From assembly GCF_963678635.1 (NCBI RefSeq), contig NC_087067.1, positions 8,041,716 through 8,105,715 of the forward strand: 64,000 bases of DNA. Direction: 5' to 3'. The position numbers were made by a program, and so were the translations under genes. The notes beneath the pieces are model-generated. The model made no database searches. It was not told the DNA's origin and saw nothing but the letters and a program-made list of their open reading frames with translations. Position 1 is the stretch's first letter. Each line of letters begins with the position of its first letter. Origin of the DNA: Symsagittifera roscoffensis (Eukaryota > Xenacoelomorpha > Acoela > Convolutidae). This document shows, piece by piece, positions 11,401 to 22,890 of this stretch.

Positions 11401-12089
11401 CAAGAATCGAACATCCCAGCCCGGTATGATCATCCGAGATGGCTTTGATGCAAATTGAACAACAATGAAGTGGCCGATTAGAAAATTAAATTTAAAAAAT
11501 TAAAAGAAAAATAAAAATTTTGTCCTGCGTCATGCACTTCAAAAGCTTCTTTGAGAATTTAGGCACTTCTGAGAATAGTTGCTGATCAAGATAGATTCTA
11601 GAAAGTTACTTGCCAAAATTATCATGATCAAACTGCAAAACTATTGTTGAGCTAAGAAATAACATAGATTGGTACTAATTGATCAGGTGAGAATTTCGCA
11701 ATCACTGAAAATTTCAAGGGCAAGTGTACAGTTAACCGGTTTGAAGTCACTGGGATGTTAACCCCTGATTCAGAACTAGATCATGAATCAAAGTTGCAAA
11801 TGTGCCGATAAATAAAAAGCGGCAATTGATGAGGGCCTGAAACAAGGATATGAGTTATGTATGAGTTATGTTGCGAGTAAGTTCTTGGTGTTTATCTAGA
11901 AGAAGAACAACTGTAGTTTAAGATTTAATCGAACTGTTCTGGTGCGGAAACTACAAGTAGTTTCAGCACTTACATTTAAGTGTCAATGTTACTGTTGGAT
12001 TATGATTGGTTAGTTAGTAAAACTTTTAGAGATAGTTTTATCGAGAAAATAGTTGGTTTATGAAAACTAATTCAGAACTGGTTCCACGG
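8401..12089. mobile_element. foldback-type palindromic element, copy 2 (~3.7 kb)
   Basis: This has the same termini as copy 1 (CCGTGGAACC at 8401, GGTTCCACGG ending at 12089) and is symmetric about position ~10245. Both arms (~1.84 kb) are complete, including the block rich in GAGCGGTTT near 9245-9450 and its inverse at 11030-11220. The flanks just outside the ends are the same as in copy 1 (ACTCAAAAAC on the left, TGTTTAATACATGG on the right). The two palindromes were therefore duplicated with their flanks rather than inserted independently. Short ORFs inside are mirror-image translations of repeats, not genes. Confidence 0.85.
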
Positions 12090-12229
12090 TGTTTAATACA
12101 TGGCAAAAATTTAACTTATGTTATTACAAGGAAAATCTATTCCCTTTCATAAAACATAGCTTGCAGATCGCATATTCTATTGCCTATATTAAAACATGGG
12201 GGTCTGCGATTTTATTCAAAGGGATAATC

Positions 12230-13255
12230 AAAAATTGATGCTACAGGTGATGAAACAGCAAACTCAGTATTCATATACTGCCGACCGATATTATTTTTTT
12301 CCAAAAAACTACACGTTGAACAAGGTAACGCGGTATCAATTTCAGATCTTGATTTGAATTGATGGATACTTCTGCTAGTGAGGTATTTGATTAAATGACT
12401 CAATTTGTAACCGAATTGATTAGGCAAAACCTAAAATGAGCTGCTGCAATGTGTTTTTAAAGCGGTTTTTAACTAGATAAATTTTTTTTCGCACACACTG
12501 TGTACAACAATACGAGAGATCAAATTAGATGGGTTTAATATAGCCATACATGGTAAACAGAACATTTTGATCTAGCGATATTAGAAGAATTAAGGGCAGC
12601 AGTATCTTCAGTGTTGAAGCAACGAAAAATATTTCAAGTTTCTGAGTTTTCCTGTCGAATGAATCAGTTGCTATAAAATTATAACAGCATTTTCTACAAG
12701 CATCTGGAATATTTTGATTGAAGTAATTAGAAAGGGTGAAGCTCTTGGGAAAACTAGGCAGTGTATTGCTCCCCAATGTTGAGCTGCCATTACTTTGGCT
12801 CCAACTGACGCCATAGTCAATTAAGTAGGGAGTACTGGATTTAGTCCAAACAAACTCGAGTGGGATATAATTTACTCATTTATATCTGTACTCGAACTGC
12901 ACTGCCTTATAATCTTATTAGCAAATTTTTGAAAATTATCCTAGTTCAACACTTTCCTTCATTTTTGTCGAAACACTTTTCAATTGCAACAAGATCAAAA
13001 TCAAGGCTGTTTCTTTGTATTTGAAAAATTTATTCAATATATATTTTTTTATTTTATAATTTAATTGTACTCTATAGAATTTTATGAGCCCAGTTTTCTC
13101 TGTGTTTGTCCTTATATTCTTATGCGTACGCGTATTCCACGAACGATAATTGAACTGCTTTTGGTGAGATCAAAAGCCCACCAAACCTTGTGCAATGCAT
13201 ACTTGATTAGAATTACGGTCTATTTATTGATAGCATTATCGAACTTTTAGGCATC
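12230..13255 (-). repeat. R1 repeat copy b, minus-strand coding-like
   Basis: Direct counterpart of copy a in tandem unit 2. The minus strand again reads MAAQHWGAIHCLVFPRAS (about 12740-12800) and GYKLSHLIKYLTS (about 12385-12420), with frameshifts between. The left part repeats the 24.3-kb copy at the nucleotide level (matching landmarks: ACTCAGTATTCATATACTGCC and CTGCTAGTGAGGTAT). Confidence 0.55.
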
Positions 13256-13274
13256 TTTTTCTAAATAATCAATT

Positions 13275-13880
13275 ATTTTGCTCTCCACCATGGGAAAACT
13301 CAGTATCCATATACTTCCTGCAGATAATATTGTTGTTTTTTGCATAAATTTTACACGTTGAGCTAGATAAAATGGGTCGCATTTTCAATTTCAAAAGTCA
13401 GATGGAATCGATTGCGTTTTTCTGCACTAAGGGGTAGTTTCTAGAATGATTCATGGGTAATTTGAAATACAATTGATCAGACAAAAGTACTTTTTTTCAA
13501 ACCCACCTACCATGAAGTGTAGTACGAGAATTCTCACCAAAATATCTATGGTTAATTTAGCTAGACATGCTAAACCGTCTAAACAGTTTTAACTAACAAT
13601 GCAAGAAGGATTAGAGGCAGCGGTATCTTCGGAGATGCGGTCAAGATATTATGCTTTAACTTTGTGAATTTCTTCTTCGAATGTGTAATTTGCTTATAAA
13701 GAAAACCAGCACGTATTGTTTGGATTTTGTCTACAAGCATCCTTAATTGTTCGATTGAAGTAATGAGTAACGACGATGCTATTGGACAAACTAGGCAGCG
13801 TCCTGCTCTCCATTGTTCAGCTACCATTAAGTGCTGATTTGAGTCACGTTTTGGTTGTGATCTAAACTTGAATTTCAATC
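13275..13880 (-). repeat. R1 repeat copy c with ~99-codon minus-strand ORF
   Basis: A shorter R1 copy directly after copy b. Its minus strand holds an open frame (13878-13579) that includes AEQWRAGRCLVCPIASSLL and ends in a hydrophobic segment PLILLALLVKTV. The same frame is kept in the copy at 25.5-25.8 kb. The predicted peptide ends in a possible membrane segment. Its upstream edge is fused to a Polinton-like fragment at about 13895. Confidence 0.5.
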
Positions 13881-13894
13881 AATGCGAATCTATT

Positions 13895-14940
13895 ATTGAA
13901 AAAATTATTAAAAACTCATTCCATAGAACAAAAAAAGAACTAAGGATACTACAGGCGAAAAAACCCACTTGTGTCCGTAGGAATTACACGAGTTGCTCTC
14001 TTGTTTTGCAAGATTTTGGATAATCATTTTTGATTTTCACCTCATATGAAAAGGATGCTCAAAGTCCAACTTATTTCCCTTTTTTTGTAGACATGCAAAA
14101 AAGCGTGAAAAATGCTTTGGTGCTCCTGCACGATCTCTTGGGAGAACTGCAACCCCCTTATTAAAAAAATATATAGGTCCAGCTGCAAAAAAAGTCGGAG
14201 TTTATTTATTTGAACGTGCAGCTCCAGAGATTGGAGAAGTTGAACTATTTAGTGGACCAAATGAGTTCAAAACTTCCGCAAAAGATGTGAGATAAAACAG
14301 AAATCAAATGGGAGTTAGAAAAAAAGAATTCAAGCGTAGAACTAGTAGAACCATTTCTCGAAAAACTAGTCAAAAACTAGTCGCTCTTGCAAAGACAATT
14401 TTGGGAAAACAAAATGAGTATAAGTCAGAGTCGTCATTTTTGGTAGGAAGCTTTTACAAATTCTTCAATGGAGTTTTTTGATAAAGTCCCAGTTTTGGAA
14501 ACAATTATTTCATCTTACACACAAAAATTATTTCCCAGTACTTCTCTAGATGAAACAGTATTGAGTTTGAATTTGAGTAGGAACATAATCCTTGTCTGGA
14601 TTTGCGTGATACCCGCCTCAGTTTAAAGTTTTTTATATTCAAAGGAAATTTGGTTGATGCTTTCAAAAAAAAGCTGAAAAAAATCAAAATTGGAGGATGA
14701 CTTAGATGAGGAACCCCAAACTTACTTAACTTAAGTAAACAATCTTGTACATTCTCCATGATTCAATTATGATTTCTTTAAAGTTACAATGGTTTGCAAC
14801 GCCGGTGGAGAGTATTCTCATTAAGCACACACATCGAACAAGTTCAACTTCTCGGCAGTGAGTGATGAAGGAATAATTGCTTGTCATGGATATAGTTTTA
14901 GGGACTTTCCGGAAGCGTTGGATATGTATCCGTTCTGAGA
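13895..14940 (+). pseudogene. fragment of a second Polinton-like element (uncharacterised gene end, basic ORF, capsid-like N-terminus)
   Basis: The nucleotide sequence matches 42.24-43.03 and 48.70-48.94 kb of the central element, with moderate divergence. In order it holds the end of the uncharacterised gene (VSVGITRVALLFCK, stop near 14030), a small basic ORF (14089-14295) and the start of the F54H12.2-like capsid-like gene from the ATG at 14414 to about 14940, with frameshifts. Homology stops abruptly after the segment reading AFDMYP. This copy has none of the tandem amplification seen at 41-49 kb, so it represents the unamplified gene order. Confidence 0.75.
14089..14295 (+). CDS. small basic ORF of Polinton-like element (best-preserved copy)
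   Basis: An open frame of 68 codons without stops. It reads RHAKKREKCFGAPARSLGR, then LLKKYIGPAAKKVGVYLFER, and ends ...FKTSAKDVR. The N-terminal half is rich in Lys/Arg with Ala/Gly, reminiscent of small DNA-binding or core proteins of DNA viruses. That role is inference only. No ATG opens this frame; the preceding bases TTTTTTTGTAG resemble a 3' splice acceptor, so the start is unclear. The homologous stretch in the four central repeat copies is frameshifted, so this is the most informative version in the window. Confidence 0.5.
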   Translation, partial: RHAKKREKCFGAPARSLGRTATPLLKKYIGPAAKKVGVYLFERAAPEIGEVELFSGPNEFKTSAKDVR

Positions 14941-15865
14941 ACTGAAATCAATCGCTGCAGGAATTAAGACGAAAAAAACATGGTGAGATAGAAATGAGAA
15001 CTTTATAAAAACATCTGATTGGTCGAAACCTAATACTTTTTTGCACATTTGTATCTTAGTTTCAATGAAAAATTCATGCAGTTTTGATTGATAGTGTTTC
15101 ACTTTTTTATGGAAATTTGGAGTTTTAGTCTCTCAAGAAAGCAACTCACGCTTCATTAACTTCGTGGGGAAATGCTACTATGTACCTGTCAAATCATCGT
15201 GGGAGAATTATGTAAAAAAAGTTAAAGTAAGTCATGAAACGATTTGTATAAGAAGCCATCATTTTTTCTTCAGATAACCTGGGAAATGAAAGATTAAGTA
15301 GGATATAAAAAAAAATCAACGGTAAGGAGCTGTCTGATTTTACCTGATATATTTCGTGGAGCGGAATTTTTAAACTGTCAAAGATACTCCCTTCTCGTCA
15401 ATTTTACCCAGATAACCAAATATAAATTTAGTAGATTTTTTTTGAAAGAAAATTTTTCCACGGTATAGTAGTTTATGTCATAATAATCTAAATTGAAGCT
15501 CCATTTTTTTCGAAACTCACCAACCAGAATATATTTTTTCAAGAGAAAAAAAAATTTTTTTTCTCGACAAAAATGAATTTGAAAAGTTTTTAAAATTATT
15601 AAAAACTTTTCTTAAAGTTAAAACCAAATATTTTTTTTTCAATTTTCTAAGATAAAATTAATTTTTCAAGAATAAAAAGCATTTGCAAGTAAAGTTCAAA
15701 AAAATATTTCAAAATGTTCTGAAATTTACTATCTGAAACTTATCATACCGAAGTTTTGAAAAAAACTGGCCCTTACATATCTCAAATCTTAAAACATTGA
15801 AATTTTGAGTGCCAATCAAAACGTCTGAAACTTATCAACTCCATCTTATCAACTCAAACCTCGTA
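14941..15865. other. AT-rich stretch without a recognisable gene
   Basis: After the capsid-like homology ends, the sequence is AT-rich with homopolymer runs. No conserved peptide or repeat shared with the rest of the window was seen. Confidence 0.4.
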
Positions 15866-15869
15866 TTCT

Positions 15870-16210
15870 AATACATGGTAAAATTTCAACTTATCTTATT
15901 ACAAGGAAAATCTATTTCCTAACTTATAACATAGCTTACAGATCGGATATTTTCTTCACTATATTAAAACATGGGGGTCTGCGACCACCTGTCCCCCCCT
16001 GATCACCTCGCACAAATACTACTAATATATAATGAACATTTTGAGAAACAAATCAACCTATCGGGGAGCTGCTTGCTTGAACGTATCAAAAAAGCAAGTG
16101 TACAATAATCTGAAAAAAACGGTTGCTCCCAAATGAGAAAATAACGCGAAGTTACAGATTTTTTATTTTTAACAAGTTCCGATAACCGCTCTCTTTGAGA
16201 TTCTATAACC
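15870..16210. repeat. repeat shared with the outer right flank of the central element
   Basis: The left part matches the CATGGGGGTCTGCGA repeat of the tandem units. The right part (CCTGTCCCCCCCTGATCA onward) aligns with 50790-51000, including the C tract, the GATCA box and a stretch reading ATTTTTTAT...TTGAGA. It may mark where a second Polinton-like element once ended. Confidence 0.5.
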
Positions 16211-17137
16211 CAGAAAAAAAAGTTTGAGTTCAAATCGCAAAAATCTTTTAAATTTAAATTAAAAAAAACGCCACTGAAAATTGCTGACAAATTGAAAACA
16301 AAAAGCAAAGTATTGTAGTTCAAAAGTTGAGATTCATTTTCTTGTCAATTCTCATGAAAAGAAAAATTGAAATTATTTTTAGAGATTTTTAAGACTTTGC
16401 GACTAGAATTATTTGCACATTCAAGCAATTAAAACAGTTTCAACATAATTTATAAGTTTAATTTTTTGCAGATAAGGAGTTTTTTTGCAATACAATTTGA
16501 ATTGCAAGAAGTGAAAATCAAATAAAAGTTTCTGTTGTTTTTTTTCTTCGGAAAAAAACCCAAAAATTTCAAAAAGGTCTTGAAAATCATTTGAAAATTT
16601 TATAAATTTTCCTGCGATTTTTTTTTGAGCACATAAGTTTTCTCTTCCTTTTTCTCGAAAAACACCTGAGCTCAAAAAACGAGGCAAAAAGTGCAGCCCT
16701 TAAGTTTTGTTCTGATTTCAAATCAAAACGGAACGTAGAATTTATTGTACTCACAAGCGTGACCCCGCTGCAACCATAAAATCAATCTGGTTAATTTCCT
16801 TTGCATAATGAATGGAAAAGTAATGGGAATAACTAGTATAATGTTTAAAAATTGGGAATTAAAACTATTCTTCTAAGACTACGATAAATTACGACTCTAC
16901 TCTTAAAAAACGAATGTACGAAAGTCTCTTCTCGTAAAATACAATTGTACGAATAACTATCACGAGAGATAACGATTTTAAAAAATAACATTTTTTATGC
17001 TACGACAAATAGAGAGGTTTCCAATGAACTATAAATTGAAGCTAAAAACTACTGCTCAATGAAGTAATTTGAAGATGTATAAAATAAAGCTGAAAGCTGA
17101 AGATTCGTTCCAACAATTTTCTCCTAAGCCACCCCAA
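16211..17137. other. AT-rich stretch without a recognisable gene
   Basis: Only short chance ORFs and A/T runs. No protein family or RNA gene was recognised on either strand. Confidence 0.4.
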
Positions 17138-17138
17138 C

Positions 17139-17220
<82 letters not shown>

Positions 17221-17232
17221 CTCTCTCTGTCT
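17138..17232. repeat. (CT)n microsatellite
   Basis: About 95 bp of nearly pure CT dinucleotide repeats, broken by a few ATCT and CGCT/CTGT variants. ORFs across it (Ser/Leu or Arg/Glu repeats) are artefacts. Confidence 0.98.
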
Positions 17233-17755
17233 AAGATCGCCAACCATTCACAATCAGAACATCTCAAATCCAGCCCCTAAAGTTTAATATCGAGTCTGAA
17301 GGCAGTTTACAGTAGAGTTAAAGTAATTTTTTTTAATAAGTTAATTTGCAGTGAGTTTTAGATTTACTTTCTAAGATAGAAAGTAGAATGGACTCTATAA
17401 TTCTAGCAAGCGTTTTGTACTTATTTTTGCTAGCGTAATGAGTTGGTGCGATTAGTGAGTTTCCCCTTTTAAAAGTTCGGTAAAATAGCTAAAAACTCAA
17501 AAAGAAAGAAAAAGCAAAGAGTCCAATTCTTGAACAGCAGAGTTGTTAAAATTTCTTTTGTGTTATGAGAAGTAATAAATTTCCATGTCGAAAGTTTAAA
17601 GTATGTAATCAAAGTTATAATATTTTTTCTTTGATTCTTAAAAAAACTAATTTTTGGTTAAATCTACTGCGATTTAAAGACATTTTTGGGAAACGGCTCG
17701 GACCAAAATGGTGCAGCATTCTGAACTTCCGTAGAAAAATTTTTTTTTCTCATTA

Positions 17756-18515
17756 GATCAAAGACCCACTAATGCCGACACACGACGTAGCTATGACAGC
17801 AGACAACGATCCCTATTTGGATCATTACTAACTGATTCAGCTCTTGAGTGGTTCGATGACATGGTAACCATTGATAAAACATGATCACAACTCAAAATTA
17901 TTTTCCTAAATACATTCACTACAAGATCAAATCAAACATAGAAATGATGCTGAGGATTCTGCTGGCTAATATGGCGAATTGATAAAAAATTACTTCCACA
18001 GAATCAAAATTTCTGAAGCCAGAGGATGGCCAGAAAGTATCGATGCAACAGTCCACGCTGATGCTGCGGCTCAAGTGGTTGAACTAAATATACAGAATAG
18101 CAAAGAAAACAAAAACATATTGTTTTCTCAATTAAGGGATTGAGACCTGTAGCTCTTACACAAAAAAAATCATCAGGTTGAGATCAGTTTACTAATCAAG
18201 TAATCAAAAAGGATCTTATATTTATTGTTGCTACTGATCCTGCTAATAAGTCAACAACGGAAAAAATGACTTCATTAGAATTTCAAATTGAAAAACTAAC
18301 CAAATTGATCAAGTATCAAGAAGTGCAGTCAATGAACAAAATTCGCTACAAAGGAGTCACAATGGTACCGAGGGATGACCTAATATGATAGATATCTTGG
18401 AGAAAAAAAATTCAGAGAAAAAGAAAAAATTGCTAAACAGTTTTACGACCACGCAAAAACACAGTTGAATAGTAATCCTAAAGGTCGTCAATTTAACATT
18501 GGAAGTTACAATTAA
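17756..18515 (+). pseudogene. gag-like remnant
   Basis: Fragments in shifting frames: LLTDSALEWFDDMVTID, GELIKNYFHRIKISEARGW and QFTNQVIKKDLIFIVATDP, then SLEFQIEKLTKLIK and the basic/Gln/Asn-rich AKTQLNSNPKGRQFNIGSYN. The first resembles the usual 'A-x-W-[FY]' helix region of Ty3/gypsy capsid domains. No CCHC knuckle is visible. Confidence 0.6.
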
Positions 18516-18649
18516 AATAATAGTAGACTCGACTCGGTCTCAGTCACCTAATTTCAGATCAAATCAAATAAAGTCTGAAACTACCCAATGGATTGAGGAA
18601 GAAATCAATTTTTGTGACGCAATCACTGAATTATTTCCTTTAAACTGTT

Positions 18650-18830
18650 AAAATCTCCAAAACCAAGCACTGTTAATAATCCTAAAGCAAGCATATATCT
18701 CAGCTTGTATCATTTTGCCTTCGGAGACAATACAAAAATTGGACTTTCAATTGAACTTATGTTTGACCCAAGATAAGATTGTAGTACAATTAACTAACCA
18801 ACCTATCAGGAATTGGAAAAATTGAGTTAA
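18650..18830 (+). pseudogene. possible aspartic protease remnant
   Basis: The short run KIGLSIELMFDPR, a stop, then DCSTIN and TYQELEKL sits where a retropepsin active-site region would be expected, between gag and RT. The expected Asp-Thr/Ser-Gly triad is not intact; the visible string is FDPR. The assignment rests mainly on position and spacing. Confidence 0.35.
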
Positions 18831-20149
18831 AAAATGACCTTTTACCGATCCAAAATTCACGCAAAGACTTGAAATGGATCCGATTTACGTATATTTCACC
18901 ATTCTTCTATCCAATCTTGTTTTGGCACTGATAGAAAGTATCTATCTATACTCAAAGTTTGGATAACTGAGGAAAACACAGCGGATTTTTTGGGAGTAGA
19001 CTTTTGTCTTCTTTTCTTAAAACCGAATTACTTTGACATCCCCGAAGTTGAGCTAAGACTAGAAGAAGGTGTAATTTTCTACGGGTTGATGAACAACGAT
19101 AAAAAATATCGCAATGTGTCAATAAATTGTCTCAATTATATTGAAAAAGCCCATTTTCCTTCCAGCTCGCTCAACATATTCGTACAAACACTTAGCGGAA
19201 CCAATATCAAGTTCCCTATTTCTACGTCAAAAAAGTACATCTAAAAACGACTTGATTTTTATGAAAACAGTTTGCACTCAAGTTGAGCAGAATCTGCCTA
19301 TCCTAATTGAGAATCAGAAAAGTTATCCTTTCACACTAAACAAGTGTGTACTTTGTTTTGCAGTAACTGATATTCAAGGTTACGAATAAAAAGTTTTTGC
19401 TATTCACGATTGTGATGAGTTCACAATTAAATTTTAAAATGGGAGTAAAGAATTTGATAGTTGCTTTATGCTGAACACAGTTGTCAAAATCGCATCGGAA
19501 AGCAATACCCATTGCTTGACCAATTTCTACAATACGTAGACTTCAATAATAGGTCCATAATCGAATCGATTTTACTCATTGCCCATACGATCTCTGCAGA
19601 TAGAGCAGAGAAAAAAGGGTTTGCTGAAATGATTTGCAAAACTTTCCTCAAATAGACATTGCAGTAACTCTAAACATAATAACGATAATGATATTCTCAT
19701 TTTCACTGATAGAAAATCCGGACAAATCATATATATCCTGATACCAGAGATGCTTTCAGAAACCAACTTATGACAGCATAATCAACAAACTATCAGAAAT
19801 GCTAAATCAGATAACATTAAATCTTTTGCAAAGCACAGAATTGTTTTGGGTTAGATAAAATGGATTGGAACGAAGTTTTCATAATCATTGTTGATGCGTT
19901 CCAATAGTCTTGGATTACTATATTTGCCTATGCCTCATTAGTTCAGATATAGTCAAAGTATACAAAAATGAAAAAGAAATAGCAAGCGACTTTTCACAAG
20001 ATGTAGAAAACCTTTGCAGACCTCCCTTAAAAGAACGTTTCTTAAAAAATTTCGAAATAAAGAACATATTAATCAATTTTTTGGCTTCCTAGTCAACAAA
20101 GCGTTTACCCAATACTCTTTGATTGATAAGAGCAATTGTAGCAATCTAC

Positions 20150-20570
20150 AAAAGTTAAATTGGATAAACTGATGGATGAACTAATCCAAGCAGGCATAGT
20201 CAGAGAACTAAACAAAAAGGAAGAGGTGATTTCTTGGTTTGTAAACCCAGTTATGATCCTCCCAAAAAATACTACGTTAAGATTGTTTTGGATGCTAGGT
20301 AAGTAAACTCAATCACAGGCACTAGCAATTGTAGTTGGCAAATAGAAACACTACAAGTTGTCATGACAAGAATCATAGTAGTGATCTTTCATGTGGTGAT
20401 CTTTCATGTGCCCATCATCAAGTTCCTCGAACAGATGAAACCCAGAAATTCACAAGTTTCATGTTGAAGGAAGACAATCTACCTACCAATTTGGTTTCTA
20501 TTGCTTGAAGCCGCTTCCAAATCTTTTCAGTAAACTAACGAGATATGCCTTTGGACCCCACTGAAAAGGA
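20150..20570 (+). pseudogene. reverse transcriptase remnant
   Basis: KLDKLMDELIQAGIVRE and WFVNPVMILPK match the start of a Ty3/gypsy-type RT (template-grip region, 'S-x-x-x-x-P-v-x-x-v-x-K'). Downstream YQFGFYCLKPLPNLFSK fits the region before the active site. The catalytic Tyr-x-Asp-Asp box is not visible, and several stops interrupt the frame. Confidence 0.6.
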
Positions 20571-20879
20571 AATCGATTCAAGAGACTACACAATGTTACA
20601 GAGTCAGAATAAAAACGAAATGATTGACACAAATCGAGAAAATTTTTTCTTCAATAGCATCATGGATTGACGAGATAAAAAAATTGAAAACCCCTGAATC
20701 AAAAACAGAAGTTCTAGGTGTATTCGATGTCATGGGATACTATAGTGCATACATTATCAGTTTTCATGTAGACGCAAAATAAAAACTGGGAAACAGTAGC
20801 GATGATTTTTAACTGATAATATGCCACGAAATAACTTATCAAAAATAGAAAGAAAAATACTTTCATGATATTTCAAATG

Positions 20880-21230
20880 CTATCCCTAATGTAATCTACC
20901 CATTCCCGATTAAAGCCGACGACCCCTCAAATGCAGGAACCGAGTGTATAATCGTCCAAGACTTTCACGGAGGGAAAAAAATTGTTTCTGCAAATTTAGA
21001 AGTCTTTGATAAAGCCGAGAAGAAATTATCTACCAAAACATCGTGAGCTATAATATCTGCTTTGCAAATGAAATTTACATTATAGACTCTCCATTTCTTC
21101 TTTACCTATATTTTGACCATAGGCCTACTCTCTTCTTATGGTCTAGAAAAGGACAACTCTTATAGATATTTCAAATATCAGCTCATACTGACTAAAATTA
21201 ACAACTTGAAAAAAAAATTTTTACCCCAGG
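20880..21230 (+). pseudogene. RNase H domain remnant
   Basis: The run VIYPFPIKADDPSNAGTE, then CIIVQDFHGGKKIVSANLEV and FDKAEKKLSTKTS, has the layout of the Ty3-type RNase H: an Asp in the first strand, then the 'S-R-x-l-x-x-x-E-x-x-Y' type segment and a helix. Nearby YRYFKYQLILTKINNLK belongs to the connection after it. Frameshifts follow near 21060. Confidence 0.65.
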
Positions 21231-22009
21231 TACAAACTTAGCTTTTCCTGGTTTACTGAGACAAAATGTGCCCATGCTGATGTCAAGAAAAAATATCAAC
21301 CTGAGAAAAGACTATATCGAATGATAAAAATTTCAAACTGGACATTGGAGAACACTTTTTCGATCAGTGCTCAATAAAGATGATAAAAATATATCTCAGA
21401 ACAATTGTCACACTGCCGTTGCTCAAATGTAAGGCGGGAAAAATTAATCAATGTAAGTGACGGAGAACGTAACAGACGTTTTCCGATATGGCAATTAAAG
21501 TAACCGAGTCGAACGATTATCTTTTGCAGATATAAATGATGAAAACATTTACGAGCAAATCCCGGATGAAGTGTATCCACTTGGTAATCTTCTGGAAAAT
21601 TCAAAAGGGCTTGATTTATACGAGGGCAATGTTGAGATTAACCTCGTTGACGATCTGGTTGCAGCTAAAATTAAAATTCGAAAACAAAATAATAACTTAA
21701 AAATGATTCTGATTCTCTTGAACTGATAGCTAAAATGACTGACTTAGCAAAAAAAGCAAATATAAATGTTGAATTAATTATGCGAGAGTAATGTAAAGAT
21801 ACTTTAACCGCAGACATGAGAAATTGCATAAAGTAAAACGAAAAGCCAGAAGGAAACGAAAATATCCTAATTGCGTAGAAAAAGGATTTAGTGCATGTAT
21901 CAGACAATTTGAATTGTTTTTTATTGAAGACCAACATGATATTTTATGCAAAAAAATAAAATCATGATGACTACACTAAAAGTCAAAAATTTTGTTTTGC
22001 TTGAAACAA

Positions 22010-22245
22010 TCCTAATGAAAAAAAATCCACATCGATTCTGCAGGTCCATTACGACCATCAACTCATGGGAAAAACGTTTGCTTTGGTGTGATAAATGCCT
22101 TTTCTAGATATCTCCAAATACATCCATGCATCCATGCAAACTCTAAAAAACCATTCAGTTGACAAAGAAAAGCATCACAACAATTCTCATCCGACAAAAT
22201 TTGTTCATGATAATGGAAGTACATTTATGAGTAGCGATACTTTGA
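22010..22245 (+). pseudogene. integrase core remnant (rve)
   Basis: The run IHIDSAGPLRPSTHGKN is the first catalytic Asp region of a retroviral-type integrase, followed by VCFGVINAFSRYLQIHP. FVHDNGSTFMSSDTL is the second Asp region. The third catalytic residue (Glu) region is missing, because the homology is cut at about 22239, where the 62-bp direct repeat begins. Confidence 0.7.
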
Positions 22246-22300
22246 TTTTTAGTTAATGTTTTCTATCCCAACTTTTTCTCTCAAAACAAAGTTGCACCTT
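22239..22300 (+). repeat. 62-bp direct repeat, left copy
   Basis: Starts ACTTTGATTTTTAGTTAATG and ends ...AAAGTTGCACCTT. It recurs at 23593-23654 with one C/T difference. Confidence 0.9.
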
Positions 22301-22510
22301 AACCCCAAACTGCAGTGATGATCGTTGTTGCCAACATTCCTGGCAGACCTCTGACAAAATGATTTCTAATTCGCCTTTTTCTTCATAGTCCTTCTCCGTT
22401 TCCGGATACTTGAAATAGTTTTCTAGGAATTAAACCAAAAATTTTTGTATCCATACATATTTTCTTCGCTGCTTCATTAATATCAAATTCTTCTTAACAA
22501 AACTTTTAAA

Positions 22511-22890
22511 AAAAAATATTCAAGAAACTCAAATCTTGTCCCAAAATAAGGGCCAGCATATTCATTGTCTCCACTGAGACACACTCAGCCTTAAAATTTT
22601 TAAATTTTCTGGCTCGTGAATAAATCTGGATTGAGTCAAGCTCGAATTTTTCATCAGAAGTTAGAACAGAATAGCATCAGATGAAGATCCTGTCCCATGG
22701 ATTAAAATTGATTCCCCTCTCCACCAACCCATCGTACACATTCACTCTCCTCTCAATCTCCTCGTACTCCAAAAACGCTTCTTGGGTAAAGTCCAGCTCA
22801 TCTCTTAACCTTATCTTGGGTTACAGGAAATCGACTGAACTTTCTTCTGGTTTGATGAATTCATGTTTAACGGGGCTAAAGAAAAAAATT
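22511..22890 (-). pseudogene. minus-strand coding remnant, unidentified
   Basis: One minus-strand frame reads through about 125 codons with two stops. Pieces are FSPVKHEFIKPEESSVDF, RDELDFTQEAFLEYEEIERR, VNVYDGLVERGINFNPWDR and, after a stop, LTSDEKFELDSIQIYSRARK. The acidic, balanced composition is unlike chance translation of AT-rich DNA. I do not recognise the family. It lies within the segment bounded by the 62-bp direct repeats. Confidence 0.4.

Larger units (their letters stand above)
8341..13255. repeat. tandem unit 2 (~4.9 kb): foldback element plus R1 copy
   Basis: Second direct copy of the unit. It has the same left block (about 8347), palindrome (8401-12089), CATGGGGGTCTGCGA repeat (about 12204) and R1 copy (about 12230-13255). 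Divergence from unit 1 is small (scattered substitutions and short indels), which indicates a fairly recent duplication. Both palindrome arms are complete here. Confidence 0.85.
17756..22245 (+). mobile_element. decayed Ty3/gypsy-type retrotransposon internal region
   Basis: Peptide fragments appear on the plus strand in gag-protease-RT-RNase H-integrase order, which is the Ty3/gypsy arrangement. All frames are broken by many stops, so the copy is inactive. I found no convincing LTRs, primer-binding site or polypurine tract. The 3' part of the integrase is lost or displaced where a 62-bp direct repeat and a 1.3-kb segment follow (22239-23654). Confidence 0.75.

Noticed and set aside
17056-17287. 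ORFs of Ser-Leu or Arg-Glu repeats
   Set aside because: Direct translation of the (CT)n microsatellite.
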